Numbered from the stretch's first letter, positions 26,605-37,975 are shown. The stretch is DNA of 64,000 nt from Acidovorax sp. HDW3 (GCF_011303755.1 NZ_CP049885.1:1408001-1472000), one strand, 5' to 3'. The notes: generated by a model from the letters alone, not told the origin. Numbers and translations are program-made.

Positions 26605-28761
26605 ATGAGCCACCCCGATTCCATCTTCAAGACTGCCGACCTCGACGCCTGGGCCAAGGCCGCCGCCAAATCTGCCCCCGGCGGCAACGTGGAGGCGCTC
26701 CACTGGACAACACCCGACGGCATCAGCGTCAAACCCCTGTACACCGCCGCCGACACGCAGGATTTGCCCTACGCCAACACGCTGCCGGGCTTTGAGCCCT
26801 ATCTGCGCGGCCCACAGGCCACCATGTACGCCGTGCGCCCGTGGACGATCCGCCAATACGCGGGCTTCTCGACCGCTGAAGAGTCCAACGCCTTCTATCG
26901 CAAGGCGCTGGCTGCGGGCGGGCAGGGCGTTTCGGTGGCGTTTGACCTGGCCACGCACCGGGGTTACGACTCAGACCACCCGCGCGTGACCGGCGACGTG
27001 GGCAAGGCGGGCGTGGCGATCGATTCGGTGGAGGACATGAAAATCCTCTTCAACGAGATTCCGCTCGACAAGGTATCCGTCTCCATGACCATGAACGGTG
27101 CCGTGCTGCCGGTGCTCGCCGGCTACGTGGTGGCAGCGGAAGAGCAGGGCGTGAGCCAGGACAAGCTCTCCGGAACGATTCAGAACGACATTCTGAAAGA
27201 GTTCATGGTGCGCAACACCTATATCTACCCGCCCAAGCCGTCGATGCGCATCATCGGCGACATCATCGAGTACACGGCCAAGAACATGCCGAAGTTCAAC
27301 TCGATCAGCATCAGCGGCTACCACATGCAGGAAGCCGGTGCCAACCAGGCGCTGGAACTGGCCTTCACGCTGGCCGACGGCAAGGAGTACGTGAAGACCG
27401 CCGTCGCCAAGGGCATGGACGTGGACGAATTTGCGGGCCGCCTGTCGTTCTTTTGGGCGATCGGCATGAACTTCTACCTGGAGATCGCCAAGATGCGCGC
27501 CGCGCGCCTGTTGTGGTGCCGCATCATGAAGGCCACGGGCGCGAAGAATCCCAAGAGCCTGATGCTGCGCACGCACTGCCAGACCTCAGGCTGGAGCCTG
27601 ACGGAGCAAGACCCGTTCAACAACGTGGTGCGCACCACCATCGAGGCCATGGCCGCCGTCTTTGGCGGCACGCAAAGCCTGCACACCAACGCGCTCGATG
27701 AAGCCATTGCCCTGCCGACGGAGTTTTCTGCGCGCATCGCGCGCAATACGCAGCTCATCATCCAGGAAGAGACCCACATCACCAACGTGATCGACCCCTG
27801 GGCTGGCAGCTACATGATGGAGAAGCTGACCCAGGACATGGCGGACGCCGCCTGGAAGATCATCGAAGAAGTCGAAGCCATGGGCGGCATGACCGCTGCC
27901 GTGGACTCGGGCTGGGCCAAGCTCAAGATCGAGGCCGCAGCGGCTGAAAAGCAAGCGCGCATCGACTCGGGCAAAGAGGTCATCGTCGGCGTCAACAAGT
28001 ACAAGCTGGCCAAGGAAGACCCGGTGGACATCCTGGAGGTGGACAACGTCAAGGTGCGCGAGAGCCAGATTGCACGCCTCAACGCCATCAAGGCCAAACG
28101 CGACCAAAGCGCCGTGGATGCTGCGCTGGCAGCTCTCACTTCTGCAGCAGAGTCGGGCAGCGGCAACCTGCTGGACCTGGCCATCAAAGCCATTCGCCTG
28201 CGCGCCACGGTGGGCGAGGTGTCGGACGCCCTGGAAAAATCCTTTGGCCGCCACCGTGCGGATACGCAAATGGTCACTGGTGTCTATGCTGCCGCCTACG
28301 ACAGCGCCGAGGGCTGGGAAAAGCTCAAGGGCGAGATCAACGCCTTTGCTGAACAAGAGGGCCGCCGCCCGCGCGTGATGATCGCCAAGCTGGGCCAGGA
28401 CGGCCATGACCGGGGTGCCAAGGTGGTGTCCACCGCCTTTGCCGATCTGGGCTACGACGTGGACATCGGCCCGCTGTTCCAGACGCCCGAGGAATGCGCG
28501 CGCCAGGCGATCGAGAACGACGTGCACGCCATTGGCGTCAGCACGCTCGCCGCCGGCCACAAGACGCTGGTGCCCGCCATCATCAAGGCTTTGAAGGAAC
28601 AGGGCGCAGATGACATCATCGTCTTCGTCGGCGGCGTGATTCCGGCGCAGGATTACGACTTTTTGTGGGATGCGGGCGTCAAGGGCATCTACGGCCCTGG
28701 CACGCCGATTCCGGCCAGCGCCAAGGATGTGCTGGAGCAAATCAAGAAGGCGATTGCCTGA
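26605..28761 (+). CDS. scpA: Methylmalonyl-CoA mutase, catalytic large subunit
   Basis: The 718-residue cobalamin enzyme interconverts methylmalonyl-CoA and succinyl-CoA. The catalytic barrel occupies about 30-560, with [18 protein letters not shown] and [20 protein letters not shown]. The C-terminal cobalamin domain has the [10 protein letters not shown] motif. Length matches single-chain or large-subunit mutases. I chose the ATG at 26605; the upstream in-frame GTG at 26563 adds a nonconserved leader. Confidence 0.95.
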   Translation: MSHPDSIFKTADLDAWAKAAAKSAPGGNVEALHWTTPDGISVKPLYTAADTQDLPYANTLPGFEPYLRGPQATMYAVRPWTIRQYAGFSTAEESNAFYRKALAAGGQGVSVAFDLATHRGYDSDHPRVTGDVGKAGVAIDSVEDMKILFNEIPLDKVSVSMTMNGAVLPVLAGYVVAAEEQGVSQDKLSGTIQNDILKEFMVRNTYIYPPKPSMRIIGDIIEYTAKNMPKFNSISISGYHMQEAGANQALELAFTLADGKEYVKTAVAKGMDVDEFAGRLSFFWAIGMNFYLEIAKMRAARLLWCRIMKATGAKNPKSLMLRTHCQTSGWSLTEQDPFNNVVRTTIEAMAAVFGGTQSLHTNALDEAIALPTEFSARIARNTQLIIQEETHITNVIDPWAGSYMMEKLTQDMADAAWKIIEEVEAMGGMTAAVDSGWAKLKIEAAAAEKQARIDSGKEVIVGVNKYKLAKEDPVDILEVDNVKVRESQIARLNAIKAKRDQSAVDAALAALTSAAESGSGNLLDLAIKAIRLRATVGEVSDALEKSFGRHRADTQMVTGVYAAAYDSAEGWEKLKGEINAFAEQEGRRPRVMIAKLGQDGHDRGAKVVSTAFADLGYDVDIGPLFQTPEECARQAIENDVHAIGVSTLAAGHKTLVPAIIKALKEQGADDIIVFVGGVIPAQDYDFLWDAGVKGIYGPGTPIPASAKDVLEQIKKAIA

Positions 28762-28770
28762 TGCCCTGAT

Positions 28771-28797
28771 TTGAAATACAGTAATACCGTATTTCAA
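28771..28797. promoter_or_regulatory. Operator-like perfect inverted repeat of the toxin-antitoxin pair
   Basis: Perfect 9-bp arms TTGAAATAC and GTATTTCAA flank 9 bases, 10 bases after the mutase stop and just before the antitoxin start. This layout is typical of an autoregulatory site for a ribbon-helix-helix antitoxin. Confidence 0.65.
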
Positions 28798-28809
28798 CAG
28801 GAGAACACC

Positions 28810-29151
28810 ATGGCTGTATCTGTCCGCATGGAGCCTTTGCTGGAGCGTGAGCTGGAGCTTGCCGCCAAGCGTCAAGGGGTGACCAAGTCGCAGTTCATCA
28901 TCGCTGCCGTCGAGCGTGCGCTCGGGCGCAAAGACCCGGCGCAGCTCTACCACCAGGTGATGGAAGAGGCGGCGCAGTACCGCGTGGGCGAGGGGGTATT
29001 GGAAGGCACTGTGCCACCCAGCACCGGGGACAGCCTGCGCAGCAAACTGCGCGCGCAACACGAAGAACAATCCCGAGACTGGCTGGCCTACCAGGAGGCG
29101 CGCAAAAAAGGCGTGGCCTGGGTGCCCGACGATGAAGGCAGCGCACCGTGA
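28810..29151 (+). CDS. Ribbon-helix-helix antitoxin (VapB-type partner of the PIN toxin)
   Basis: The 113-residue protein has an N-terminal ribbon-helix-helix region (SVRMEPLLERELELAAKRQG, then KSQFIIAAVERALGR). A flexible C-terminal part is expected to wrap the toxin. The ATG at 28810 follows AGGAGA. Its stop overlaps the toxin start by GTGA, implying coupled translation. It follows the mutase gene directly in the same orientation. Confidence 0.8.
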   Translation: MAVSVRMEPLLERELELAAKRQGVTKSQFIIAAVERALGRKDPAQLYHQVMEEAAQYRVGEGVLEGTVPPSTGDSLRSKLRAQHEEQSRDWLAYQEARKKGVAWVPDDEGSAP

Positions 29152-29564
29152 ACGTGGCTTTGCTCGATACCGGCCCGCTGGTGGCGCTGTTTGATGGGGA
29201 TGAAATTGCCCACCCGCATTACCGCGCGCTGCTGCAGTCTGAGCCTGCAGGCTGGCGCCTGACCACCACCTGGCCCTGCGTGGTCGAGGCCTCGCACTTT
29301 CTGTCCCCGACAACCCGCTGGCAGATGCTGCGCTGGATAGAGCAGGGCGCCGTCAACATCTTTCCATTCGACCCCGGCCATTTGGGTGAGATGCTGGCGC
29401 TGATGCAGCAATACACCGACAGCCGGCGGACGCAAATGGACTTTGCCGACGCCACGCTGGTCTGGGCTGCGCAAGAAACCAACACCCAGCAAATCTGGAC
29501 CATCGACGTGCGCGACTTCTCCCGCTACCGCCTGCCCGATGGTCGCAGCTTCGAGATTTTGTAA
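29148..29564 (+). CDS. PIN-domain ribonuclease toxin (VapC-like)
   Basis: The 138-residue protein has the acidic PIN residues in LLDTGPLVALFDGDE, the glutamate in CVVEASHFL, and aspartates in FADATLVWAA and TIDVRDF. Members cleave tRNA or other RNA when released from their antitoxin. It starts with GTG at 29148 overlapping the antitoxin stop. The downstream meaB start is only 7 bases after its stop, so the pair is embedded in the propionate operon. Confidence 0.82.
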   Translation: MNVALLDTGPLVALFDGDEIAHPHYRALLQSEPAGWRLTTTWPCVVEASHFLSPTTRWQMLRWIEQGAVNIFPFDPGHLGEMLALMQQYTDSRRTQMDFADATLVWAAQETNTQQIWTIDVRDFSRYRLPDGRSFEIL

Positions 29565-29570
29565 ACCGGC

Positions 29571-30578
29571 ATGACACCTTTCACCTTGCTCGACGCCATC
29601 ACCAGCGGTGCGCCCCTGGCGCGCCGCCGCGCCATGGCCAAGGCCATCACGCTGCTCGAATCGACCCGGCCCGACCACCGCGCCCAGGCCGACGAGCTGC
29701 TCACCGCACTGCTGCCGCACACCGGCCGCGCGCTGCGTTTGGGCATCAGCGGCGTGCCCGGCGTGGGCAAATCCACCTTCATCGAGGCACTCGGCCTGTA
29801 CCTGATTGGCCAGGGGCTCAAGGTGGCCGTGCTGGCGATCGACCCCTCATCGTCCGTCACCGGCGGCTCCATCCTGGGCGACAAGACGCGCATGGAGCAG
29901 CTGTGCCAGCAGGAAGCCGCCTACATCCGCCCCAGCCCCAGCGGCGGCACCCTGGGCGGCGTGGCAGAGAAGACACGCGAGGCCATGCTGGTGTGCGAGG
30001 CCGCAGGCTACGACGTGGTGATTGTGGAAACCGTGGGCGTGGGCCAGAGCGAAACCGCAGTCCACGGCATGACGGACATGTTCTGCCTGCTGCAACTGCC
30101 CAACGCGGGCGACGACCTGCAGGCCATCAAAAAAGGCGTGATGGAGCTGGCCGACCTGGTGGTCATCAACAAGGCCGACATCGACCCACGCGCCGCCACC
30201 CGCGCGCAATCGCAAATCACCTCCAGCCTGCGCCTCTTGGGCCTGCACGGCAACCCCGAGCGCGACCCGCACGACGCCAGCCATTGGGTGCCGCAGGTGC
30301 TGCAAATCAGCGCCCTGCAGCACCAGGGCGTGGATGGCTTTTGGGCGGCAGTGCAGCAATACCGCCAGTTGCAGACCACCAATGGCCGCCTGGCCGCGCG
30401 CCGCGAGAAGCAGGCCCTGGCCTGGATGTGGGAGCGCATCGACACCGGGCTCAAGCACGCTTTTCGCCAACACCCCCAGGTGCAGGCGCTCTTGCCCAGC
30501 TTGCAGGCCGACGTGGCCGCAGGCCGCATCGCAGCCAGCACTGCAGCAAGAAATCTGCTTGCAGCGCAGGCTGGATAA
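29571..30578 (+). CDS. meaB: MeaB/ArgK GTPase, methylmalonyl-CoA mutase chaperone
   Basis: The 335-residue G3E GTPase protects and reloads cobalamin in methylmalonyl-CoA mutase. The P-loop is GVPGVGKST at about residue 60, with [19 protein letters not shown] and the guanine-recognition NKAD later. Its 3' end runs into a short two-hairpin repeat. Separation from the mutase gene by the toxin-antitoxin pair is unusual. Confidence 0.94.
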   Translation: MTPFTLLDAITSGAPLARRRAMAKAITLLESTRPDHRAQADELLTALLPHTGRALRLGISGVPGVGKSTFIEALGLYLIGQGLKVAVLAIDPSSSVTGGSILGDKTRMEQLCQQEAAYIRPSPSGGTLGGVAEKTREAMLVCEAAGYDVVIVETVGVGQSETAVHGMTDMFCLLQLPNAGDDLQAIKKGVMELADLVVINKADIDPRAATRAQSQITSSLRLLGLHGNPERDPHDASHWVPQVLQISALQHQGVDGFWAAVQQYRQLQTTNGRLAARREKQALAWMWERIDTGLKHAFRQHPQVQALLPSLQADVAAGRIAASTAARNLLAAQAG

Positions 30579-30606
30579 GCGCGAGCAGCTACTAATTTAA
30601 TAGCAA
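30557..30606 (+). repeat. Short two-hairpin repeat, copy 7
   Basis: GGATAAGCGCGAGCAGCTAC followed by TAATTTAATAGCAAAC spans the meaB stop and the short gap before the carboxylase beta gene. Confidence 0.65.
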
Positions 30607-30630
30607 ACAGAATTTTTCAAAGGACGACCC

Positions 30631-32163
<1,533 letters not shown>

Positions 32164-32189
32164 TTGTTTCCCCCCAAGGAGAAAAATAT

Positions 32190-34238
32190 ATGTTTACCAA
32201 AATTTTGATTGCCAACCGGGGCGAGATAGCGTGCAGAGTGATTGCCACCGCCAAGAAAATGGGCATTGCCACCGTGGCGGTGTATTCCGAGGCCGATAAA
32301 AGCGCACGCCATGTGCAACTGGCCGACGAGGCGGTGTGCATTGGCGCCGCACCCTCACGTGAATCGTATTTGCTGGCCGAAAAAATCATTGCCGCAGCCA
32401 AACAAACCGGTGCCCAGGCCATTCACCCCGGCTACGGTTTTTTGAGCGAAAACGAAGCCTTTGCCCAGCGCTGCGAGGACGAGGGCATTGCCTTTATCGG
32501 CCCCAAGGCGCATTCCATTGCCGCCATGGGCGACAAAATCGCGTCCAAAAAACTGGCCAATGAGGCCAATGTCAACACCATTCCGGGCTACAACGACGCC
32601 ATTGTCGGCCCCGAGCAGGCGGTGGAAATCGCCAAGAAAATCGGCTACCCGGTCATGATCAAGGCCAGTGCCGGCGGCGGTGGCAAGGGCCTGCGCGTGG
32701 CGTTCAACGACAAAGAGGCGTTTGAAGGCTTTGCCAGCTGCCAGAACGAGGCGCGCAATTCGTTTGGCGACGACCGCATCTTTATCGAAAAGTTTGTGCA
32801 GGAGCCGCGCCACATCGAAATCCAGGTGCTGGGCGACAGCTTTGGCAACGTGATTTACCTCAACGAGCGCGAATGCTCCATCCAGCGCCGCCACCAGAAG
32901 GTGATCGAGGAGGCGCCGTCGCCTTTCATTTCGGACGCCACGCGCAAGGCCATGGGCGAGCAGGCGGTGCAGCTGGCCAAGGCCGTGAAGTACCAAAGCG
33001 CGGGCACGGTGGAGTTCGTGGTTGGCAAGGATCAGGATTTCTACTTCCTGGAGATGAACACCCGCCTGCAGGTGGAGCACCCGGTGACGGAATGCATCAC
33101 CGGCCTGGATTTGGTGGAGTGGATGATCCGCATCGCCGCCGGCGAGCAGCTGACGGTGACGCAGTCGCAGGTCAAGCGCGACGGCTGGGCGATTGAATGC
33201 CGCATCAACGCCGAAGACCCGTTTCGCAACTTTTTGCCCTCCACGGGCCGCCTGGTGCGCTTTACGCCACCGCCGCAGAGCATGTTCCAGGCAGATACCA
33301 GCAAGAAGCTGGGCGTTCGCGTCGATACCGGCGTGTATGAGGGCGGCGAGATTCCCATGTACTACGACTCGATGATCGCCAAGCTCATCGTGCACGGCAG
33401 CGATCGCAACGACGCCATTGCCAAGATGCGCGCCGCGCTCAACGGCTTTGTCATTCGCGGCATCAGCAGCAACATCCCGTTCCAGGCGGCGCTGCTGGCG
33501 CACCCCAAGTTTGTGTCGGGCGACTTCAACACCGGCTTTATTGCCGAGCATTACGCCCACGGCTTTGTTGCCGAGGACGTGCCGCACGAAGACCCGGACT
33601 TTCTCGTCGCCCTGGCCGCCTACATGCACCGGCGCTACCGCGCGCGTGCCTGCGGCATCAGCGGCCAGCTGGCCGGGCACGAGGTGCAGGTGGGCGAGGA
33701 GTTCGTCGTCGTCACCCTGGGCCACGAGGGCCAGCACCAGTACCACCGCGTGAGCGTCAGCGATTTTCAGGCCCAATCGGGCACCAGCACTGTGGCTATC
33801 GGCGGCAAGAGCTACAAAATCAGTAGCGAAGCGCACCTGGGCAGCCGCCGCATTCAGGGTGCGTGCAACGGCCAGGGCTTTACCGCCCAGGTCGAGCGCG
33901 GCACGCCCAAGAACCCGCTGGGCCTGCGCATTGCGCACAACGGCACCCAGGTGGAGGCGCTGGTGCTCACGCCCGCGCGCGCCGAACTGTTCAAGCTCAT
34001 GCCCTACAAGGCGCCGCCGGATCTGTCCAAGTTCCTGCTCTCGCCCATGCCGGGCCTGCTGGTCGATATTGCCGTGCAGCCGGGGCAAAAGGTGCAGGCG
34101 GGCGAAAAGCTCGCCGTCATCGAGGCCATGAAGATGGAAAACATCCTCTTTGCCGCCCAGGATGGCGTGGTCAGCAAGGTGGTGGCAGGCAAGGGCGAAT
34201 CCCTGGCCGTGGACGACGTGATTCTGGAATTTGCATAA
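32190..34238 (+). CDS. pccA: Propionyl-CoA carboxylase alpha subunit (biotin carboxylase and biotin carrier)
   Basis: The 682-residue protein has a biotin carboxylase domain at about 1-450 ([33 protein letters not shown] and [16 protein letters not shown]). A linker or BT domain follows, then a C-terminal biotinyl domain with the biotin lysine in EAMKMENIL. The ATG at 32190 follows AAGGAG. It works with the beta subunit encoded just upstream. Confidence 0.94.
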   Translation: MFTKILIANRGEIACRVIATAKKMGIATVAVYSEADKSARHVQLADEAVCIGAAPSRESYLLAEKIIAAAKQTGAQAIHPGYGFLSENEAFAQRCEDEGIAFIGPKAHSIAAMGDKIASKKLANEANVNTIPGYNDAIVGPEQAVEIAKKIGYPVMIKASAGGGGKGLRVAFNDKEAFEGFASCQNEARNSFGDDRIFIEKFVQEPRHIEIQVLGDSFGNVIYLNERECSIQRRHQKVIEEAPSPFISDATRKAMGEQAVQLAKAVKYQSAGTVEFVVGKDQDFYFLEMNTRLQVEHPVTECITGLDLVEWMIRIAAGEQLTVTQSQVKRDGWAIECRINAEDPFRNFLPSTGRLVRFTPPPQSMFQADTSKKLGVRVDTGVYEGGEIPMYYDSMIAKLIVHGSDRNDAIAKMRAALNGFVIRGISSNIPFQAALLAHPKFVSGDFNTGFIAEHYAHGFVAEDVPHEDPDFLVALAAYMHRRYRARACGISGQLAGHEVQVGEEFVVVTLGHEGQHQYHRVSVSDFQAQSGTSTVAIGGKSYKISSEAHLGSRRIQGACNGQGFTAQVERGTPKNPLGLRIAHNGTQVEALVLTPARAELFKLMPYKAPPDLSKFLLSPMPGLLVDIAVQPGQKVQAGEKLAVIEAMKMENILFAAQDGVVSKVVAGKGESLAVDDVILEFA

Positions 34239-34246
34239 AAAATGCC

Positions 34247-34291
34247 GCTAGCGCTTATCCAGCAAGCGCCAGCAGCTATCAATACAATAGC
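34247..34291 (+). repeat. Short two-hairpin repeat, copy 8
   Basis: A full copy between pccA and the next gene: GCGCTTATCC, AGCAAGCGCC, then AGCAGCTATCAATACAATAG. It is one of the clearest intergenic examples. Confidence 0.7.
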
Positions 34292-34312
34292 AAACATTAC
34301 AGGAGAAAACAC

Positions 34313-34774
34313 ATGGCACGCCCCTTCAAAGTCCTGGGCATCCAGCAGGTCGCCATTGGCGGCACGGACAAGGCCCGCATGAAAAAACTCTGGGTCGATA
34401 TGCTGGGCCTGGCGCAAACCGGCCAGTTCACCAGCGAGCGCGAGAACGTCGATGAAGACATCCTCGCCATGGGCCAAGGCCCCTACAAGGTCGAGGTGGA
34501 CATCATGCAGCCGCTGGACATCGCCAAAAAACCGGCGGTGCACACCACGCCGCTCAACCACATCGGCTTGTGGATCGACGATTTGCCCCGCGCGGTTGAC
34601 TGGCTCACGGCCCAGGGCGTGCGCTTTGCGCCGGGCGGCATCCGCAAGGGAGCGGCGGGCTACGACATCTGCTTTTTGCACCCCAAAAGCAATGACGAAT
34701 TTCCGATTGCCGGGGAGGGCGTCTTGATCGAACTGGTGCAGGCGCCGCCCGAGGTGATTGCGGCCCTGGGCTGA
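34313..34774 (+). CDS. VOC-family protein, candidate methylmalonyl-CoA epimerase
   Basis: The 153-residue glyoxalase-fold protein completes the set of propionyl-CoA genes and could epimerise methylmalonyl-CoA. The second-half metal ligands are present (the His in [10 protein letters not shown] and the Glu in [10 protein letters not shown]). The first-half ligand, normally His12 in the IDHIGIA motif, is replaced by Gln12 (GIQQVAIGG). Either the metal site is altered or the enzyme has another substrate. The start at 34313 has AGGAG. A strong terminator follows, so this closes the operon. Confidence 0.7.
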   Translation: MARPFKVLGIQQVAIGGTDKARMKKLWVDMLGLAQTGQFTSERENVDEDILAMGQGPYKVEVDIMQPLDIAKKPAVHTTPLNHIGLWIDDLPRAVDWLTAQGVRFAPGGIRKGAAGYDICFLHPKSNDEFPIAGEGVLIELVQAPPEVIAALG

Positions 34775-34839
34775 CGCCTGAAATCCCCAGCCCATGGAAA
34801 ACCCGTGCCCCACCAAAGGGGCAGGTAAAATCTCCCGCG

Positions 34840-34866
34840 CCCGATGCCACCGCATCGGGTTTTTTT
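34840..34866 (+). terminator. Intrinsic terminator after the propionate operon
   Basis: A perfect 8-bp stem CCCGATGC/GCATCGGG with a four-base loop is followed by seven T residues. Confidence 0.9.
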
Positions 34867-34886
34867 ATGCGTGTCTTATCCGCCCC

Positions 34887-35477
34887 ATGCATCACCACAC
34901 GATTTTTGATACCCCCCTCGTCAACACCTTGCTGCGCGGCCTGTCGCTGGCTGTCTTGCGCCTCAATGGTTGGAAAGTAGAGGGCAGTTTGCCCCCTGAA
35001 GCCGCCAAAAGCGTGCTGATTGCCGCTCCGCACACCAGCAACTGGGATTTGCCCTACACCTTGATGATTGCCTTTGCCCTGCGCCTGCGGGTGTACTGGA
35101 TGGGCAAGCAAAGCATTTTCAACTTCCCCTTCGGCGCGCTCATGCGCTGGATGGGGGGCATTCCCGTCAACCGCAGCCAGAGCAACAACCTCGTCGCCAG
35201 CTCCGCCCAGGCCATGCGCGAGGCCGATGGCCCCATGCAGCTCATCGTGCCGCCCGAGGGCACACGCGGCAAAACGCGGCATTGGAAAACCGGCTTCTAC
35301 TTCATCGCCAAAGAGGCCGGCGTGCCCATCGTGATGGCATTTGTCGATTACGAACGCAAAGTGGGCGGCCTTGGCCCCTTGTTCGTGCCCACGGGCGATG
35401 TGGATGCCGACATGGCGCGCATCAAGGCGTTCTACGTCCCCATCAAAGGCAAGAACCCGCACCAATTCGAGGCTTGA
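34887..35477 (+). CDS. Lysophospholipid/1-acylglycerol-phosphate-type acyltransferase
   Basis: The 196-residue PlsC-fold protein has the acyltransferase box as APHTSNWDLP (histidine and aspartate four residues apart). The acceptor-binding motif PPEGTRGKTRHWKTGFYFIA is also present. Such short, soluble-looking members acylate lysophosphatidate or related acceptors at the membrane. I chose the ATG at 34887, just after the terminator T run; upstream in-frame codons run through the terminator and cannot be coding. Confidence 0.82.
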   Translation: MHHHTIFDTPLVNTLLRGLSLAVLRLNGWKVEGSLPPEAAKSVLIAAPHTSNWDLPYTLMIAFALRLRVYWMGKQSIFNFPFGALMRWMGGIPVNRSQSNNLVASSAQAMREADGPMQLIVPPEGTRGKTRHWKTGFYFIAKEAGVPIVMAFVDYERKVGGLGPLFVPTGDVDADMARIKAFYVPIKGKNPHQFEA

Positions 35478-35531
35478 TACCAGCGGCGATGAGCGATGTT
35501 GCCACCCATTCGCCGCACAATACCGCCCAAA

Positions 35532-35607
35532 GCCGTCAGAAAACGCCAATGCGTTTTTCTGACGGCATTTTCCATGCAACTTCGCTCATCTGACGGCAAT
35601 TGCATGG
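35532..35607. repeat. Nested hairpins between acyltransferase and bioB
   Basis: A near-perfect 15-bp stem (GCCGTCAGAAAACGC and its partner with one extra T, 35532-35566) is followed by CCATGCAA/TTGCATGG arms at 35572-35607. CTGACGGCA recurs in both parts. The first hairpin may end transcription in either direction. The rest of this 267-base gap shows no gene. Confidence 0.6.
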
Positions 35608-35744
35608 CGTTTTGCGTGCATTTGCTGCGTTTTGCACGCCTGCGGTTTTTTCGAGGCCGGCACTTGGAAGCGCGGCCAAAGCTGCGCACAATGCGCCGGT
35701 ACGCGGCCTGACCCTCCCGGCAGGCGCGCCCCTGGAGCTTTTGC

Positions 35745-36827
35745 ATGACCTCGACCGCCACCGCCCAACCCCTGCAATTCATCCCCCCCGTTGCTGCGGC
35801 CCCCACAGCGCCGGGCGCCTGGAGCATCGACGCCGTGCAGGCCCTGCTCGATCTGCCCCTGATGGAGCTGCTGTGGCAGGCGCAGACCGTGCACCGCCAG
35901 CATTGGCCGGTGGGCGACATCGAGCTGGCAACGCTGCTCTCCGTCAAAACCGGCGGCTGCCCGGAGAACTGCGGCTACTGCCCGCAGGCGGCGGAGTTCG
36001 AGACCGGCGTCAAGGCCGAGAAAATGATGAACGTGCAGGAAGTCACGGCCGCTGCCCAGGCCGCCAAAGACGCCGGCGCCACCCGCTTTTGCATGGGCGC
36101 CGCCTGGCGCGCGCCCAAGGACCGCGACATTGAAAAGATGAGCGACATCATCAGCGCCGTCAAAGGCCTGGGCCTGCAAACCTGCGCCACCCTGGGCATG
36201 TTGGCGCCGCACCAGGCGCAGGCGCTCAAAAGCGCGGGGCTGGACTACTACAACCACAACCTCGACACCGCGCCCGAGTACTACCAGGACGTGGTCAGCA
36301 CGCGCCAGTACCAGGACCGGCTCGACACCCTCAAGGCCGTGCGCGACGCCGGCATCAGCGTCTGCTGCGGCGGCATCATCGGCATGGGCGAGGCGCCCGT
36401 GCACCGCGCCGGGCTGATCGCGCAGCTGGCCAACCTCAACCCTTACCCGGATTCGGTGCCCATCAACAGCCTGGTGCCCGTGCCCGGCACGCCGCTGGCG
36501 GACAGCGACCCGGTCGATCCGCTCGATTTCGTGCGCGTGATTGCCGTCGCCCGCATCACCATGCCCAAGGCCCGCGTGCGCCTGTCCGCCGGGCGCCAGC
36601 AGCTGGGCGAGCCGGTGCAGGCGCTGTGCTTCCTGGCCGGGGCCAACTCCATCTTCTACGGCGACAAGCTGCTGGTGACGGGCAACCCGGACGTGGCCGC
36701 CGACGAACAGCTGCTGGCCAAGCTCGGCCTGCGCGCGCACCGCACCACGGTGCAGCAAGAGGGCGAACCCAGCGCCGAAGCGGGCGCCGGCTGCGGTGGC
36801 GGGTGCTCCTGTAGTTGTAGCGGTTGA
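35745..36827 (+). CDS. bioB: Biotin synthase
   Basis: The 360-residue radical-SAM enzyme inserts sulfur into dethiobiotin. The SAM cluster motif is [12 protein letters not shown], and the family segments [13 protein letters not shown] and [13 protein letters not shown] are present. The C terminus ends in a glycine/cysteine-rich tail ([12 protein letters not shown]), which recurs in Burkholderiales homologues as I recall. It is not in a bio operon here; the biotinylated carboxylase nearby is a functional neighbour. Confidence 0.95.
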   Translation: MTSTATAQPLQFIPPVAAAPTAPGAWSIDAVQALLDLPLMELLWQAQTVHRQHWPVGDIELATLLSVKTGGCPENCGYCPQAAEFETGVKAEKMMNVQEVTAAAQAAKDAGATRFCMGAAWRAPKDRDIEKMSDIISAVKGLGLQTCATLGMLAPHQAQALKSAGLDYYNHNLDTAPEYYQDVVSTRQYQDRLDTLKAVRDAGISVCCGGIIGMGEAPVHRAGLIAQLANLNPYPDSVPINSLVPVPGTPLADSDPVDPLDFVRVIAVARITMPKARVRLSAGRQQLGEPVQALCFLAGANSIFYGDKLLVTGNPDVAADEQLLAKLGLRAHRTTVQQEGEPSAEAGAGCGGGCSCSCSG

Positions 36828-36846
36828 CGCTTGCCAGCCAAGCGCT
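36827..36846 (+). repeat. Short two-hairpin repeat, first hairpin only, copy 9
   Basis: ACGCTTGCCAGCCAAGCGCT lies immediately at the bioB stop and matches only the first hairpin of the repeat. Confidence 0.5.
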
Positions 36847-36892
36847 ACACCTGCGCGTGCAGCTGCCCGTGGCCCCGCCCGGGGCGCAAGAT

Positions 36893-36951
36893 GCTATGAA
36901 TTAAGGAGCTGTTAGCGCTTGACTGGCAAGCGCTAGCAGCCGTTTTTAGCC
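36893..36951. repeat. Short two-hairpin repeat, symmetric full copy 10
   Basis: The central hairpin TAGCGCTTG-ACTGG-CAAGCGCTA is flanked on both sides by AGCTG/CAGC-type arms with GCTAT and TAGC ends. This makes a roughly 58-base near-palindrome and shows both outer arms in one element. It may also act as a terminator between bioB and the convergent gene. Confidence 0.65.
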
Positions 36952-36962
36952 TTGATTTAGCC

Positions 36963-37160
36963 TTAATCAGGCTTTTTCATCGGGCAGGTGTTCATGCCCA
37001 GCAGGCCGTAGGCCGGGCAAAAGCGAAACACCCCGGTCAGCACAGGCACCACGCCAATAAAGCCCCACCAGCCGACCACGCCGGTGGCGGCCAGGCCGAT
37101 CAGCACCAGGCCGACGACGATGCGCAGAATGCGGTCGATGCCGCCAACGTTGAATTTCAT
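36963..37160 (-). CDS. DUF2892 inner-membrane protein (YgaP membrane-domain type)
   Basis: The 65-residue protein has two membrane segments (ILRIVVGLVLIGLAATGVVG and GFIGVVPVLTGVFRFCPAY). It ends with the FCPAYGLLGMNTC cysteine pattern of DUF2892. In E. coli YgaP this membrane domain is fused to a rhodanese; here a rhodanese is the upstream neighbour. It is the last gene of the cluster. Confidence 0.85.
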   Translation of the reverse strand: MKFNVGGIDRILRIVVGLVLIGLAATGVVGWWGFIGVVPVLTGVFRFCPAYGLLGMNTCPMKKPD

Positions 37161-37181
37161 AGCTATTTCCTCCGTAAAAAA

Positions 37182-37562
37182 TCAACCAAAACTCGGGCTT
37201 TGCGGCGCTGCCACGGGATTGCCTGCGGCGGCCCAGGCGTCAAAGCCGCCGCTGATGGAGCGCACGTTCAGGTAGCCCATCTCCTGCAGCGAGGCCGCAG
37301 CCAGGGCGGCGCGGCCACTGGTTTTGCAGTACAGCACGATGGCCAGGTCGCGCGCCTGCAGCTGCGGCTGGGCGCTGAGCTGGAATTCGAGCAGGCCGCG
37401 CGGCATGTTCACGGCGCCGGGCAGGTGGCCCTGGCGGAATTCGTCGGGCTCGCGCACGTCGATCAGTACGTCGGCCTGGGCGATGGCGGCCTGGGCCGCA
37501 TCCAGGCCCACTTCGTGGATGCGCGCCTTGGCGGCGGCGACCAGGTCAAGAGCAGTTTTCAT
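37182..37562 (-). CDS. Rhodanese-domain sulfurtransferase
   Basis: The 126-residue single-domain rhodanese has the LIDVREPDEFRQGHLPGAVN segment and the active-site loop YCKTSGRA with its catalytic cysteine. GGFDAWAAAG closes the domain. It has no signal peptide. Between two DUF2892 genes, it corresponds to the soluble half of a YgaP-like sulfur carrier. Confidence 0.9.
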   Translation of the reverse strand: MKTALDLVAAAKARIHEVGLDAAQAAIAQADVLIDVREPDEFRQGHLPGAVNMPRGLLEFQLSAQPQLQARDLAIVLYCKTSGRAALAAASLQEMGYLNVRSISGGFDAWAAAGNPVAAPQSPSFG

Positions 37563-37577
37563 GCGGGGCTCCTGGGT

Positions 37578-37787
37578 TCAGCAGCCTTGGCGTGCACCGA
37601 GTTTGCGCAGGATGGTTTCCATCATGCACCACTTGGTCAAGCCGCTTTGCAGCAGGTTCAGGCCGACGAAAGCGGTGAACGCGAGCCACCATTGGCTCAT
37701 GAACAGCGGGCTGGCCGGGCTGCCGAGTGCCAACGACAGCAGGATGAAGATGCCGGCGACGGTGCGCACGATTTGCCAGGAGGTCAT
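37578..37787 (-). CDS. Second DUF2892-like small membrane protein
   Basis: The 69-residue protein has two hydrophobic segments and cysteines in LTKWCMMETILRKLGARQGC, like the DUF2892 (YgaP_TMD-like) group. The ATG at 37787 has AAAGGAA upstream. It precedes the rhodanese by 15 bases, which supports a functional unit with it. Confidence 0.75.
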   Translation of the reverse strand: MTSWQIVRTVAGIFILLSLALGSPASPLFMSQWWLAFTAFVGLNLLQSGLTKWCMMETILRKLGARQGC

Positions 37788-37817
37788 GGCGGGTTCCTTT
37801 CTTGAGAAAAAACAGGT

Positions 37818-37860
37818 GTAGCCCTTGCGGGGCCTGCGCGAGCAGCTATGGTTTTTGCTG
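37818..37860 (+). repeat. Short two-hairpin repeat, copy 11 (diverged)
   Basis: GCGCGAGCAGCTATGG followed by TTTTTGCTG matches the second half of the repeat. It lies in the 176-base gap between tolC-like and DUF2892 genes. Confidence 0.5.
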
Positions 37861-37938
37861 CCCCGTGAGGTGTTCCAGGCCCTTGCTTGGTGGTTCAACC
37901 TGGTGGTTGAACTTGGTGATAAAAACCTTTTAAAACCA

Positions 37939-37975
37939 TTGCCAGTCAAGCGCTAGCAGCTCTTTATTTGATAGC
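37939..37975 (+). repeat. Short two-hairpin repeat, copy 12
   Basis: TTGCCAGTCAAGCGCTAGCA then GCTCTTTATTTGATAGC. It overlaps the stop and last codons of the tolC-like gene on the other strand. Confidence 0.65.
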
